Below, piece after piece: positions 1 to 9,371 of a stretch of 64,000 nucleotides of DNA. This DNA is from Candidatus Burkholderia humilis (GTDB taxonomy: Bacteria; Pseudomonadota; Gammaproteobacteria; Burkholderiales; Burkholderiaceae): the NCBI GenBank assembly GCA_001184405.1, contig LFMX01000001.1:1-64000 (forward strand), given 5' to 3'. Each line of letters starts with the position of its first letter. Position 1 is the first letter of the stretch. The position numbers and the translations under genes are program-made. Below the pieces are notes generated by a model. The model worked only from the letters and a program-made list of their open reading frames with translations. It made no database searches and was not told where the DNA came from.

Positions 1-62
1 TCCTCGCGCATCGCCAGGAGTGCCTTGAGCTCGTCCGCAGAGAGGGTAACGTTGATCGGCAT
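1..62 (-). CDS. tnpC: IS66 transposase TnpC, N-terminal start (partial at window edge)
   Basis: Reading leftward from 62 gives about 20 residues beginning MPINVTLSADELKALLA, resembling the N-terminus of IS66-family TnpC transposases. It sits just downstream of a TnpB-like end on the same strand, the usual tnpB-tnpC order. The gene continues outside the window, so integrity cannot be judged. Confidence 0.55.
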   Translation of the reverse strand, partial: MPINVTLSADELKALLAMRE

Positions 63-92
63 AGTGCTTAGACCGGCACGCCGACCTCATGT

Positions 93-275
93 TCAACTCA
101 CCCGCGCATAATGTCTTCTCGGATGTCGCCGAAGCGCGGCAACATCAGCGCCCTTTAGTAGCCACTGCAAGCGCTCCACGTCGAGCGTGACGACCCCGGT
201 GCTACTGTCGGGCCACACGAAGCGGTCCTTCTCTTCAAGTCTCTTGAGTAATAGCCAGAAGCGTGCTTCATGATG
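93..275 (-). pseudogene. tnpB: IS66 accessory protein TnpB, C-terminal fragment
   Basis: About 60 residues match the C-terminal signature of IS66 TnpB (Orf2): a LLLKRLEEKDRFVWP stretch followed by TLDVERLQWLLKGADV and a RRHPRR-type tail. The N-terminal two thirds, including the MIIPP/VDFRKG region seen in the complete IS66 at 19147-21615, is absent. The preceding sequence switches to serine-recombinase coding at about 275, so the IS66 copy is truncated by fusion to another element. It is a different IS66 from the second copy, as the C-termini differ. Confidence 0.7.
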
Positions 276-1620
276 CACCATTTGGCTATGTGGTTGATAA
301 ATCCTAGAGATGCCTGTAGCGATGACTGTACCATGGGGGATTTTCTGCGCGAACGAACGCTTTCCGCAAAGCGAACCACTGCCTCGGTCTCAAGATCCTG
401 CCTATTCAGGATCCATGGACCGCACGCAATCAGGCGCTCGGCCTTGACCTCACCCCGCTCGATAGCGAGCCGCAATGCCCGATTGGTGATGCCGAGGCAA
501 GCTGCGGCCTGAGAGAGATTCATCCCTCCCTCAGACTCGCGGCACTGAGCGTTGTAGCACGCAACATCATGGTGGTGCCTGAGAGACGTGATCAGCGACC
601 GCGACCAGAAATTCCCGTGCACTGTCCGCATACCTTGGCGGTTGAATACGCCAGCAATCATGTTGTCATTGCAGATGCGCGCCAGAATCCTCACCGCTTC
701 GACGGTCTCTTTGTTGTTCTGGAGTGAATGCTGTCCCTTGCGGTGGCAAGGCAAACGCAGTGACGTATGGACGCCACCCTTCCAGTGGATAACGAGAACT
801 ACCTCACTGGAATCTGCATCCACGTCGACGACGATCTCCTGAATCAGTGCTCGCACAATTCGCTTCTTAATTCCTTCATCGGCAGCAGGATCGTTCCACA
901 CCGCTTCCAGATCGGCTGCGAGAAACTCGAATTCCTGCACTAAAACGGCTACCGGACCGGGTGTGACCTCCCACTCCTCCCGAATCCTCAGTTCGATCGC
1001 CTGAACTTCTTGTAAAGCACGATTCCATCGTCGCTCGAGTTCATCAGTAACCAGCCGGTTTGCTGGATCGGCTGCGTCATATTGCATTTGAGCGCGTCGG
1101 GCCCGGTATTGAGCCGCCTCCAGATCTCGCTTCAGCGCAGCAATAACTTCCTGGTTCTGCACAATTTGTTGTTGGTGAGCTGACACGGCGGCTATGCTTG
1201 CGGGTTTCACAACGTGCAAGATCTGCGCGGCAACCGGTGCATCGACAGAGGCGCCGCTGAAAGCGATGCAACGAGCTTCGCGAGTATCCATTGATGGTAC
1301 GCGGTACAGGCGTAGCGTACAAATTCACCCTTTTCTCCTTTATAGAACACTCGCAGCATACGACCGCACCGGCGACATCGCAACATTCCTGTCAGTAATG
1401 CCGCCCCTTTCCTTGCCGCACCCGAAGATTCCGCGCCGCTCCCCAGCACGTTGCTCAAGATCATGACTTGGATTGGCTCGAAGTCCTCCCAATTGACATA
1501 ACCCTCGTGTGAGCCGGTTATCAGGGATACCCACTCGGCCCGTGACCTACGACGACTCCTTTGCCGGGAAACACCATCCTCATAGCAGGTTACATTCGCT
1601 TTTCTGCCGTAGACGTACGT
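276..1620 (-). pseudogene. Large serine recombinase, N-terminally truncated and frameshifted
   Basis: This encodes the middle and C-terminal part of a large serine recombinase (site-specific integrase of phage or integrative elements). Visible parts in order: a HEGYVNWEDFEPI segment (about 1500-1545), the recombinase zinc ribbon with CRRCGR and a later Cys (about 1290-1390), a coiled-coil helix rich in Gln, Arg and Glu (about 1000-1130), and a C-terminal DNA-binding region with a helix-turn-helix-like ITNRALRLAIERGEVKAE. The frame changes near 1290. The catalytic resolvase domain with the nucleophilic serine, expected upstream of 1620, is gone, so the protein cannot be active. The 3' end runs into IS66 debris. 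Confidence 0.75.
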
Positions 1621-1740
1621 TCACTCACGTTGCGGCCCGCAGAGCTTGCTGACCTCCTTCGAGGCCGTTTCAAGAAGTGCTTCAGCCCACTCGTTGCCTC
1701 CTGGACCGCTCCTTGTGCTTCCGGCCGGAGCGAGAGTTAG

Positions 1741-2043
1741 CCGGGTGGCAAACCGAGCATGCAGATCGCCGCGCCGAATAACGTGCCGACGATCAAATGC
1801 AATGTTCCGCAACCCGAATATCCGTCGATGGCAAGACGGCGCGGCGAAACCGGCACGGCAATGTGCTGATTACCGTTGGAATTACCGGCAAGGTCGAATC
1901 GGCGAAGCTGCAAAAGAGCAGCGGCTCGGCTCGATGACGCTGCGGTCGAAGCTGCACGCGACATCAAATGTGCGCCGTATATCGAAAATGGCGAGGCCAT
2001 ATCGATCACGCACACGCAGCCTTACGTCTTCAATCTGGAATGA
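1741..2043 (+). pseudogene. tonB: TonB-like energy transducer, C-terminal domain, frameshifted
   Basis: The coding trace starts at PGGKPSMQIAAPNNV and runs through VPQPEYPSMARRRGETGT, then, after one frame change near 1865 and another near 1935, through TGKVESAKLQKSSG and LDDAAVEAARDIKC to a TGA at 2041. The YPxxA..RGETGTV..... and VGxxGKVxSAxxxxSSG patterns are the periplasmic C-terminal domain of TonB, which contacts outer-membrane receptors. The N-terminal membrane anchor and Pro-rich linker are not visible: upstream there is an immediate TAG and no TonB-like frame. It lies 30 bp before exbB, the classical tonB-exbB-exbD order. Confidence 0.8.
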
Positions 2044-2073
2044 CCCGCTTTATTTAGATACAGGAATCGAGAA

Positions 2074-2820
2074 ATGCAAAACTACGGGATTGCGCACGTC
2101 TGGGCGTAAGGTGACTTCGTGACGCGGGGCATCGCGCTCGTGATCATGTCGGTACTTTAGTGGACGGTCATCGTCGTGAAAGCGTGGAATGTGGTGCGCC
2201 TGAAGCGCCTCACCAAGAACGCGAAACAGGCGTTCTGGCATTCCGACGATTTCAACGACGGCATCAAGAAGCTCGGCAGCCAGTCGTCGAGTCCGGCCGA
2301 TAACCCGTTCCGCGCGCTGGCGCTCGCCGGTCAGGATGCGGCCGAGCATCACACGTAGCCGCATCTGCACGACCGCATGGATGTGTCCGACTGGATCGCG
2401 CGCTGCCTGAAGGACGTGATGGACGAAGGCGTCGGCCGCATGCAGTCGGGTCTCGCCGTACTGGCATCGATCAGTTCGACCTCGCCGTTCGTCGGGCTGT
2501 TCGGCACGGTGTGGGGGATTTATCACGCGCTCCTGACCATCGGCGCGACGGGACAAACGTCGATCGATCAGGTCGCGGGTCCGGTCGGCGAATCGCTCAT
2601 CATGACCGCGTTCGGCCTCTTTATCGCGATTTCGGTGGTGCTCGGCTACAACGCTCTCACCCGCGCGAACAAGGGCATCGTCACGAAGCTGAACCGCTTT
2701 GCGCCGGCCTGCATGCGTTCTTCGTCACGGGCGCCAAAGCTCAATTCGTCGGCCAAGCGCACGACGAACGGCCAGTCCGACAGCCTGCGACTCGCGACGC
2801 GCGCGTCGGCAACGCATTAA
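2074..2820 (+). pseudogene. exbB: ExbB proton-channel subunit with three in-frame stop codons
   Basis: One frame from ATG 2074 to TAA 2818 gives a recognisable MotA/TolQ/ExbB protein (about 248 residues), including the conserved FVGLFGTVWGIYHAL and GLFIAISVVLGYNA membrane segments. It is interrupted by TAA at 2107, TAG at 2158 and TAG at 2356, all in the correct frame and therefore base substitutions, not indels. Near 2700-2755 the expected LHAFFVTGAK segment appears in the neighbouring frame, indicating a pair of compensating indels as well. ExbB normally forms the inner-membrane proton channel with ExbD that powers TonB. As read, no full-length product can be made. Confidence 0.9.
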
Positions 2821-2838
2821 GCGCGTGAGGCTTGCATC

Positions 2839-3255
2839 ATGGCCATGAGCCCTTTCGCCGGCGATGAAGACGACAGCATGATGAGCGAAATCAATATGAC
2901 GCCGCTCGTCGACGTCATGCTGGTGCTTCTCATCATTTTCCTCGTGACCATTCCGGCCATGCACAACGCGGTGAAGATCGATCTGCCGCACGCGAGCAGC
3001 CAGCCGCAGGACGAAAAGCCCGCGCACGTGAACGTCGCGATTCAGGAAGACGGCAGCGTGTACTGGGACGATCAGCCGATCGATCAGGCGACGCTCGATG
3101 CACGTATTGCGCAGGCCGCGCAGCAGAATCCGCAGCCGGAGATTCATCTGCGCGCGGATCGCAAGGTCGCGTATGAGAAAGTCGCCGATCTGATGTCGGC
3201 GGCGCAGGTAGGCGGCTTGACGAAGATCGGTTTCGTCACTGAGCCGAAGAAGTAA
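2839..3255 (+). CDS. exbD: ExbD biopolymer transport protein
   Basis: Intact 138-residue ExbD/TolR family protein. A short cytoplasmic N-terminus ends in EINMTPLVDVMLVLLIIFLV, the single transmembrane helix with the conserved proton-carrying Asp. A periplasmic domain with the typical HLRADRKVAYEKVADLMSAAQ..G segment follows. It lies 18 bp after the exbB stop and just before a strong terminator, as the last gene of the tonB-exbB-exbD unit. With tonB and exbB broken, it is probably an orphan. Either decay reached this gene last, or the complex is complemented elsewhere in the genome. Confidence 0.93.
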   Translation: MAMSPFAGDEDDSMMSEINMTPLVDVMLVLLIIFLVTIPAMHNAVKIDLPHASSQPQDEKPAHVNVAIQEDGSVYWDDQPIDQATLDARIAQAAQQNPQPEIHLRADRKVAYEKVADLMSAAQVGGLTKIGFVTEPKK

Positions 3256-3279
3256 CACGCTCAACAAGCATCAAAAAGT

Positions 3280-3313
3280 AAAAGGCCTTCATCGTCGGAT
3301 GAAGGCCTTTTTT
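3280..3313 (+). terminator. Rho-independent terminator after exbD
   Basis: Perfect stem AAAAGGCCTTCATC / GATGAAGGCCTTTTTT with a short loop (GTCG), 25 bp after the exbD stop. It could act in both directions and also end the convergent small gene at 3345. Confidence 0.9.
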
Positions 3314-3344
3314 CGTGCGCACTCGGCGCTTTCGGGCGAGGCAA

Positions 3345-3461
3345 TTACTTCGGACTGGAATAGCTGTTCGAAGAATCGCCACATGCGGCAGCCGTGGTCG
3401 ACACGGACAGCGCGATCAACCCTATCAGGCTAACTATCAGAGCAGCCACGAGTTTTCGCAT
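3345..3461 (-). CDS. Small secreted/membrane peptide, 38 aa
   Basis: ATG at 3461, preceded by a GGAGCTCTT ribosome-binding sequence, opens a 38-codon frame ending TAA at 3345. The product has a Lys/Arg start (MRKL), a hydrophobic stretch of about 18 residues, an ALA-type region (TTAAACGDSS) and a short Ser-rich tail, so it looks like a cleavable signal peptide followed by a tiny mature peptide. Cys27 could also suggest a lipobox, although the upstream residues are Ala-Ala-Ala. It is convergent with exbD across the shared terminator. Function unknown. Confidence 0.55.
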   Translation of the reverse strand: MRKLVAALIVSLIGLIALSVSTTAAACGDSSNSYSSPK

Positions 3462-3589
3462 AAGAGCTCCTTAGCGAAAGGTACTTCAGTCTACTGCCAT
3501 GAATTTTGACGTACAAGATTCGGGCGATTGAATCTCTCCATCGCAAGCGCGCGCTTCAGTGGCATAAGCGAAGACGCGCCGAAAAGCGG

Positions 3590-4552
3590 TCAAACTGTTT
3601 CCCGTTCCGCACCGATGACGACAGGACATTCTCCAGGAAAGCATTGTCTGCTACCGATCGACTCCACGAGAAAATCGACGAACGCGCGCACTGCAGGGAC
3701 CATGCCTTGCCGCGACAAAAACACCGCATAAAGTTGCGGCGACGGAAACGTCCAGCCCGGCATCACCGGCGAGAGCTGGCCCGTGCGCAGCGGCGCGCCG
3801 TACATCATTTCCGGCAATGCCGCGATACCGACGCCGCGCATCACGGCTTCGCGGATCATCGACAGATCGGCGGTGACGAGACGCGGCTCATGCTCGAATT
3901 CGTGACGCGTGCCATCGGGCGCGATCAGCCGATAAACGTGGCGGCCATCAGCCGAAGGCGTGTCGAGCGTGTCGTATTGCGCGAGCTCGGCGGGCGTCAT
4001 GGGCGGGGCGTTCGGCTTGAGGAGCGACGGCGCTGCGACCAGCATCTGCTCCGTGCGCCACAGCGGCCGCGCGACTACGTTCGAGTTGGCCGGCGGCTCG
4101 GAACGCACGCGCAGCGCGACATCGATGGCATCTTCGAACAGATCCACCACGCGATTGGTCACGCGCAGCACCACGCGCACTTCCGGATAGCGATGCATGA
4201 AGTCCGGCATCACCGCCGACAAAAACGTCTGCGCGATGGTCACCGGTACGCTCGCGCGCACCGTGCCGCGCGGCGAATCGCGCAGGTTTTGCACGACATC
4301 GACGGCGGCGCGCGCTTCGGCGAGCATCGCCTGACAGTGCTGGTAGAAAAGCTGCCCCGCTTCGGTGAGCGCGAGCTTGCGCGTGGAGCGCTGCAAAAGC
4401 CGCACGCCCAGCGATGCCTCCAGTTCGGACACCCGCCGCGACAGCCGCGATTTCGAGATACCGAGCACACGCTCAGCCGCCGAAAAGCCGCCGTGCTCGA
4501 CGACGTGCGAGAAATACATCAGGTCATTGAGGTCGTGCGATTCGGCTTTCAT
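3590..4552 (-). CDS. LysR-family transcriptional regulator
   Basis: Intact 320-residue LTTR, the normal family length. Residues about 8-67 form the winged helix-turn-helix (DLMYFSHVVEHGGFSAAER, SKSRLSRRVSELEASLGVRLLQRSTRKL), followed by a linker helix and the periplasmic-binding-protein-like effector domain from about residue 95. The T..G..FYQHC motif after the HTH is typical. No target gene is evident: the divergent upstream region, 4553-4719, contains no bacterial gene before the repeat and plant segment, so its usual divergently transcribed partner may have been lost at the junction. Confidence 0.93.
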   Translation of the reverse strand: MKAESHDLNDLMYFSHVVEHGGFSAAERVLGISKSRLSRRVSELEASLGVRLLQRSTRKLALTEAGQLFYQHCQAMLAEARAAVDVVQNLRDSPRGTVRASVPVTIAQTFLSAVMPDFMHRYPEVRVVLRVTNRVVDLFEDAIDVALRVRSEPPANSNVVARPLWRTEQMLVAAPSLLKPNAPPMTPAELAQYDTLDTPSADGRHVYRLIAPDGTRHEFEHEPRLVTADLSMIREAVMRGVGIAALPEMMYGAPLRTGQLSPVMPGWTFPSPQLYAVFLSRQGMVPAVRAFVDFLVESIGSRQCFPGECPVVIGAERETV

Positions 4553-4719
4553 GATTCGATCGGGATGTGCGCATGCGGTTGTTATCGCCAGCAGGACAAT
4601 CCATTGCGCGGCGCCGCTTTTTACCCTGAAATTCGGCCCATATAATAGCTCTACGTTTCAAATTTATCGCTATTCCCCTATTCGTCACACGATGTGACCA
4701 CAAGGAATTCAATCTTTCG

Positions 4720-4838
4720 CCGTACATGGACGCCTCCAGTTTGCCAAGCTTTCATTCCGTGACAGCAAGAAGAGGAAGGTTGCACCCGTACATTCGGACT
4801 TTTCACGCGAGACACTTTTGCTCGCTGTCCCTGATGGG
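4720..4838 (+). repeat. 119-bp dispersed repeat, copy 1 (plant junction)
   Basis: Sequence from CCGTACATGGACGCC to TCCCTGATGGG. The same 119 bp recurs without a visible mismatch at 14683-14801 (same strand) and 32572-32690 (inverted). In this copy the bacterial sequence stops at the TGATGGG end and AT-rich plant-like DNA begins. No known element was recognised. Confidence 0.9.
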
Positions 4839-6376
4839 GAATATAATTTTAGTTTAAGCTAAAATTGTAATACTTCAGTCAATGACGATAGTAATCGTCT
4901 TACTAGCAAGACAATGAGACGGACCCGTACCGACTCAGAGTAGCTCGGACCAAGTTAAGCGTGGGTTTAACCAATCCATTAAAATAATAATGCTAATAGT
5001 TACAAGTTTGATTAGAATTTAGAATATAAAGCTCTAAATTTAAGTACGACGCTTACTTGCAGAGCAAGAAAGCCAATCAGAAAGTGAACCTGGAGCTGAT
5101 ATCGCACCGAGTTTCGAAGAATAGATTTGACGATGAGTTTCATTTCCAAAATTTTGTTTTATAAAATTTTTCATGGTATTTATAAATGATTTGAACGTGT
5201 TAAATGATATTTGATATGTGAAATTTGATCTTTGGGTTTTAAAGGAAAGATTTTTCTTTAAACCAAACTTGATTTTCTAATTTAAAACCTTTTCTTTTAA
5301 AACCCTGAATTCAATTTTAAAACTATCTATTGAATGTGAAATTTATGAGTTACATGATCTGCTTGCTATATATTGCCTGACTTGCATTATTTGAGAATTA
5401 TCCCTGGAATTTAATTGCCAATGACTTTCAAATCTAAAATGTTTTGTCGGCATGGTCTGCTTGGTCACGCTGACCTGTTAAAAAATGACTTGACATATGT
5501 GTACTTGTTAACTTGCGAGAATGATATTTGAGTACTTGCTTGACTTGAAGTCTCTTTTGACTTGTGCTTTTTATTGACTTGATACCTACTTGACTTGGAA
5601 AATACATGTTTGTCACTCGGTTACTCTCGGTCGGATGAAACCAACTTGTACTTGTTTATACTTGTGGGCGGTACCCCCTTACGCTAGTTGAGTGAAGGCT
5701 GTTACGAGCTGGCATAGGGCTTGGTCGTACTGTCTGTCCTTGGTAGCGGACACTTTGGTATATCGATATGACCACACTTGGGATCCATGAAGAGCAGGAG
5801 ACTTGTTATTCGATGTGTAGCATGGCTAGCGTCAAAGTACTTGGGCAAATAGAGATGTAGTTTGCAGAATTGAGATGAATCAGTTAGACAACCCTTCACA
5901 CTATACTTTACGGTGTGACTGGTTAGCTTTTTCTTCATTGAAAATTCCCTGTATCCTTACACTATATGTTTACTTATTTGTGCTTAGCCATGACTTATTG
6001 CTTGCTTTAAAACTGGTTTTGAACTCACTGAGCTTATAGCTCACAACTCTTTTATCTCTCTCTTGAACTGACTAGGTGCTGAGCTGGATGATAGAAGCAA
6101 ATAATTAATCAATGTTTTTATAAGGAGACTTTGGGTTGATGTAATAGCTTGGCGCCATATGTACTAGCTTGACCTTGTCTATGTATAACTATGTATAGGC
6201 TGAGATTTTATTTTATTCAAATTTTAGATTGCAAGACATTTGTACTGTAATAGTAATTAGACTTTCGCTTTACTCTGATTAATACAATTTGTGCTTCAGC
6301 AGCTAAATAAATTGGATATTGTATTTTTGAACCTTAAGTTTGACTTAGAACTGACCTGTGTGTTAATTGTGTTTGG

Positions 6377-6910
6377 GTGGCAGATGGTGCGGGGCCGAGT
6401 CGTCCACGGTGCCCACATGCGTACACCCATGCGATTCCATACCGTGATTACGACTCAGGATTGGAGTTGGTGTGTTTGCCCAGGACTGGAGAGCCATGTC
6501 AGTGTGCAGGTAGACCCCTGTTTTCCTACCCTAACTGGGTAGTGCATCATCTCGAACGCGAGCGGGATGAGCTGAGGGTTACCTTGGAGCGTGAACGTGC
6601 CGAGCGTCAGGCTGGTACACAACCATTTTGGGAGCTTATTGACACACTGGAGGAGGAGCTACAGCAAGCTCAGACTGAGCTGGATCAACTGCGCGTGAGG
6701 GTGCAGCACGTGGAAGAGCGCGTACACAGCGTGAGAGTTGCATGCGAGAAGACGGTGGTGATCGATGATTCCAGTGACTCTGGCGGGAGCGTGAATGCTC
6801 CAGTTCAGGGTGTTGGACAGGCGAATGGTGCACCAGGACAGGCCGAAGATAAGATGGGTTCCGAGAAAGAGCCGGATGAGGATGTTAGGGATAGGTTCCC
6901 TACTGTGTAG
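6377..6910 (+). CDS. Retroelement-associated coiled-coil ORF (plant-type)
   Basis: A 177-residue open frame with a charged heptad-like stretch (HLERERDELRVTLERERAERQ, then EEELQQAQTELDQLRVRVQHVEERV) predicted to be coiled coil, followed by an acidic Ser/Asp-rich tail. It precedes gag by 280 bp. Extra ORFs of this kind upstream of gag are known in some plant Ty3/Gypsy elements, but the exact family was not identified. The upstream TGGGTGGCAG just before ATG 6383 resembles a splice acceptor, so the start is uncertain. Codon use is unlike the flanking bacterial genes. Confidence 0.5.
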   Translation: MADGAGPSRPRCPHAYTHAIPYRDYDSGLELVCLPRTGEPCQCAGRPLFSYPNWVVHHLERERDELRVTLERERAERQAGTQPFWELIDTLEEELQQAQTELDQLRVRVQHVEERVHSVRVACEKTVVIDDSSDSGGSVNAPVQGVGQANGAPGQAEDKMGSEKEPDEDVRDRFPTV

Positions 6911-7189
6911 GGATGGATTCTAGGAACTTTTGTGGCTCGTAGGCGTAAGCCTTGCCTGTACAGTAGGATGTTTGGGGGTTGATAGAATTCCGTAGTGTTG
7001 GACTAGCTGTAGGAATATCATATCTTTTCCGGAAATTTTGACTTTTGGAAGGAAAAAATTTCTATGATGTACTTGTTATGGGCATGATATATATGTTGAT
7101 ATATGTGTGCTTGAAATGTGTTTATCTGATTAGTGCTTAAAAGTTATATTCACGTAAGATTTAAGAACTTTTAACTAATTGAAACGCAG

Positions 7190-7797
7190 ATGGATCCATT
7201 AAGGACTGACCAAGATCCACTAAGAAGTACCCCGGAGGAAGGGCAGGGTAGTACCCCTAATAACGGAGCTACTCCCTCTTATGAGGCCACACTGGCGGAG
7301 ATGGTAGGGATTATGAAACGACAAGAAAGTCACATTGCGATGCAGGGGAAAATGATTGATGGTTTGCGTCGAGGTGGTGAACGACGAGAGCTAGGCATTG
7401 GCACTGATGATAGGGCTTTAGAGAGATTTCTTAAGTTTCACCCATCTGCATTTAATGGAACCAGAAGCGAGAAAGATGCTGAAATGTGCGTGGATAAAAT
7501 GACTAAGATATTTGCACCATTGCATTATGGTGAGGAAAGGAAGGTGCAATTTACTGTTTTCTTGTTGGAAGGGCAGGCAAAGTCTTGGTGGAGGATTGTC
7601 TAGCAAAAGTGGGAGCAGACTGGTTTGCCAAGGACTTGGATTAATTTCCAGACGGAGTTTCGGGGAAAGCATATACCTCAGCTCGCTCGTGAGTAACAGG
7701 CTGAGAAATTCATGTATTTGAGGCAGAGCAGTTCGACCGTGGCTCGGTATGAGGCAGCATTTGCTCGATTGTCAAAGTTCGCACCTGAATATAACTT
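7190..7797 (+). pseudogene. gag: Ty3/Gypsy-type gag polyprotein, truncated, two in-frame stops
   Basis: ATG 7190 opens a plant retrotransposon Gag. After an acidic N-terminus, the retrotransposon gag domain is clear: LERFLKFHPSAFNGTRS, then KIFAPLHYGEERKVQFTVF, LLEGQAKSWWRIV, and past the stops WINFQTEFRGKHIPQLARE and EKFMYLRQSSSTVARYEAAF. TAG at 7601 and TAA at 7694 lie in frame where Gln is expected, consistent with C-to-T decay of CAG/CAA as seen in methylated plant transposons. The frame breaks off at about 7797, where bacterial IS sequence begins; the zinc knuckle and pol are missing. Confidence 0.85.
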
Positions 7798-7798
7798 C

Positions 7799-7884
7799 CG
7801 GCGGCTGCGCATCCGCTTCGAGCGCCTAGCCTTCATTCACGAAGCTTTCCTCAAGCTCGCCTGCTGCATCATCTGCTGGCGATA
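7799..7884 (+). pseudogene. IS5-like DDE transposase, C-terminal fragment
   Basis: The first bacterial coding sequence after the plant segment reads RRLRIRFERLAFIHEAFLKL followed by ACCIICWR and TAA, the characteristic C-terminus of IS5-family (IS4/IS5 superfamily) transposases, where the Y/R-R-x-E..H.AF..L..ALICWR pattern contains the last catalytic region. Only about 28 codons remain; the rest is replaced by retrotransposon sequence at the junction. Confidence 0.75.
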
Positions 7885-8351
7885 ACTTCAAAAGTCATTC
7901 TGTTAAAGCTTCTTAGCTCGTACTCGCAAGCTGCGTGCGCTGACGAAGCCGTAGAACGCATTAAAGATGTCAATGTTGCGACTATAAAGTCGTCAACTTG
8001 TGACTTCGTGCGCCTCGATAGGGTAACGAGCCATACCCAGTAAGGGCTTGCAGGGCGCGAAGTAAAGTCGTCTACATAAACGCCCCTTTTGCGACGGGAT
8101 TTCGAGGTTTCGACGACAAACAGGATGGGCTGCAGCTCTACATTCGGCCTTATTGCAGCTTGTGCTTCGCTGCGGGCCCCTATGAAATCCGCTGACTCAC
8201 GCCTCATTCACTTCACGAGCTTGATGCGCTCTGACGACTTTTCAGGCTTGGCGAGTCCCAGGTCCTACCCGTTCTGTCATTACACTCGAATGCCACCTCA
8301 ACTTCTGACATTCCATCCCTTCCAACAAAACCCTCCGACAAGCTAGCGATG
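7885..8351. other. Intergenic, no convincing gene
   Basis: Open frames here have implausible composition and no recognisable domain. A direct repeat of AAAGTCGTC (7985 and about 8065) brackets an 80-bp GC-rich stretch. Probably IS end sequence or debris between the IS5-like tail and IS110. Confidence 0.4.
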
Positions 8352-9371
8352 TTAGGTCGGTTTGACGCTTTCGTAAGCCTTCCGGTATGGACGTTGATGC
8401 ACCAGCATCGCCCAGATTATTCGGGCCAGTTTATTGGCCATCGCCACAATTACGACGTTCAACGGACGTCGTTTTTTCATCTGTGTCACCTATGGGCCTG
8501 GCTCTTTCACGCGGTAAATGATGCTTCGAGCGCCATGAACGAGCCAGGTCCTGAGATAAGTATCACCTCTTTTGCTTATCCCCTGTAGCTCGACCTTGCC
8601 GCCTGAGCCGGTCTGTGCCGGCACGAGACCTAGCCACGCTGCGAACTCGCGGCCAGATTTGAAGGCTTTCGCATGACCCATCGTTGCCACTGCAGCTGTT
8701 GCGGTAAGCAAACCTACGCCCGGAATCGCCGCGATCGCCATGGAAGCCTGATCGTCCTTCATCCACTCTCGTAACCGACGCTCGATCTGGCCAATCTGCC
8801 AATCCATGTCCTCCAGCCCCTTCCATTGCTCACGCAACGTATCAATCAGTATCGCGAGCAGACGCCCTAACAATCTTTCCAGAACTCCCGCGACCGCTCT
8901 GTCTAACGCCGCACGACCGACACCCATCACCTCACCATATTCGGTCAGCAACCCACGCAGGCTGTTGATCTGCATTGTGCGAAACTTTACCAACTGCTGG
9001 CGCATACGATGTAGGGCGAGAACCGCCTGCTGAGCCTCGGTCTTCACTGCGACCGCTTTGCTGGTCATTGCGTTGCCATCCAAATTGCTCGCGCGTCTGC
9101 CGCATCGTTTTTATTGCGGATGTTAAATGCCTTGACGAATTTTGCGGGCATCAGCTTCACTTGGTGGCCCATCTCGATCAATCGCCGTGCCCAGTGTTGA
9201 GACCCGCTGCAAGATTCCATACCGATGAGACAGGGGTGGCGATTGGCGAAGTATTCGAGAAAAGCCGTCCGCTTGACAGGCCTGTTCACGATCTCGCCGG
9301 TTTCGTGATCGACCCAGTGAACCTGCATTACGTTTTTTTGCGATGTCCACGCCCACGATCGTATGCGTCAT
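8352..9371 (-). pseudogene. IS110-family transposase, frameshifted with a nonsense codon
   Basis: IS110/IS116 transposase of about 340 residues. The N-terminal RuvC-like DEDD domain begins MTHTIVGVDIAKK and continues QVHWVDHETGEIV, GMESCSGSQHWARRL and NKNDAADARAIW. The C-terminal transposase_20 domain has IAAIPGVGLLTATA and FAAWLGLVPAQTGSGGK with the catalytic-serine region. Three lesions are visible: a frame change within a run of seven A/T at about 9332, a second near 9080, and a TAG at 8490-8492 shortly before the C-terminal MKKRRPLNVVIVAMANK. Not expected to be active. Confidence 0.88.

Larger units (their letters stand above)
4839..7797 (+). mobile_element. AT-rich plant-like segment: decayed Ty3/Gypsy-type LTR retrotransposon
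   Basis: Composition shifts abruptly to AT-rich at 4839 and back at about 7797. The first 1.4 kb is non-coding and LTR-like (TATATATTG near 5365; AGCTTATAGCTCAC near 6020). Two retroelement ORFs follow: a coiled-coil ORF (6377-6910) and gag (7190-7797). There is no protease or reverse transcriptase, because bacterial IS sequence replaces the downstream part at 7797. An AATTTTAG...CTAAAATT inverted repeat lies at about 4845-4866, right inside the left junction. Eukaryotic DNA inside bacterial sequence is most simply an assembly chimera with host-plant DNA; a true insertion cannot be excluded from sequence alone. Confidence 0.8.

Noticed and set aside
155..1291. Whole 378-aa minus-strand frame as one protein
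   Set aside because: Its N-terminal continuation lies in another frame (zinc ribbon at 1290-1464) and its last 35 residues are IS66 sequence in the wrong frame, so it is a fragment of a pseudogene.
2050..2556. 168-aa minus-strand frame
   Set aside because: Fully antisense to the exbB pseudogene; Arg/His-rich shadow composition.
4845..4866. Inverted repeat AATTTTAG...CTAAAATT as a bacterial terminator
   Set aside because: It lies inside the AT-rich plant-like segment with no upstream bacterial gene ending there.
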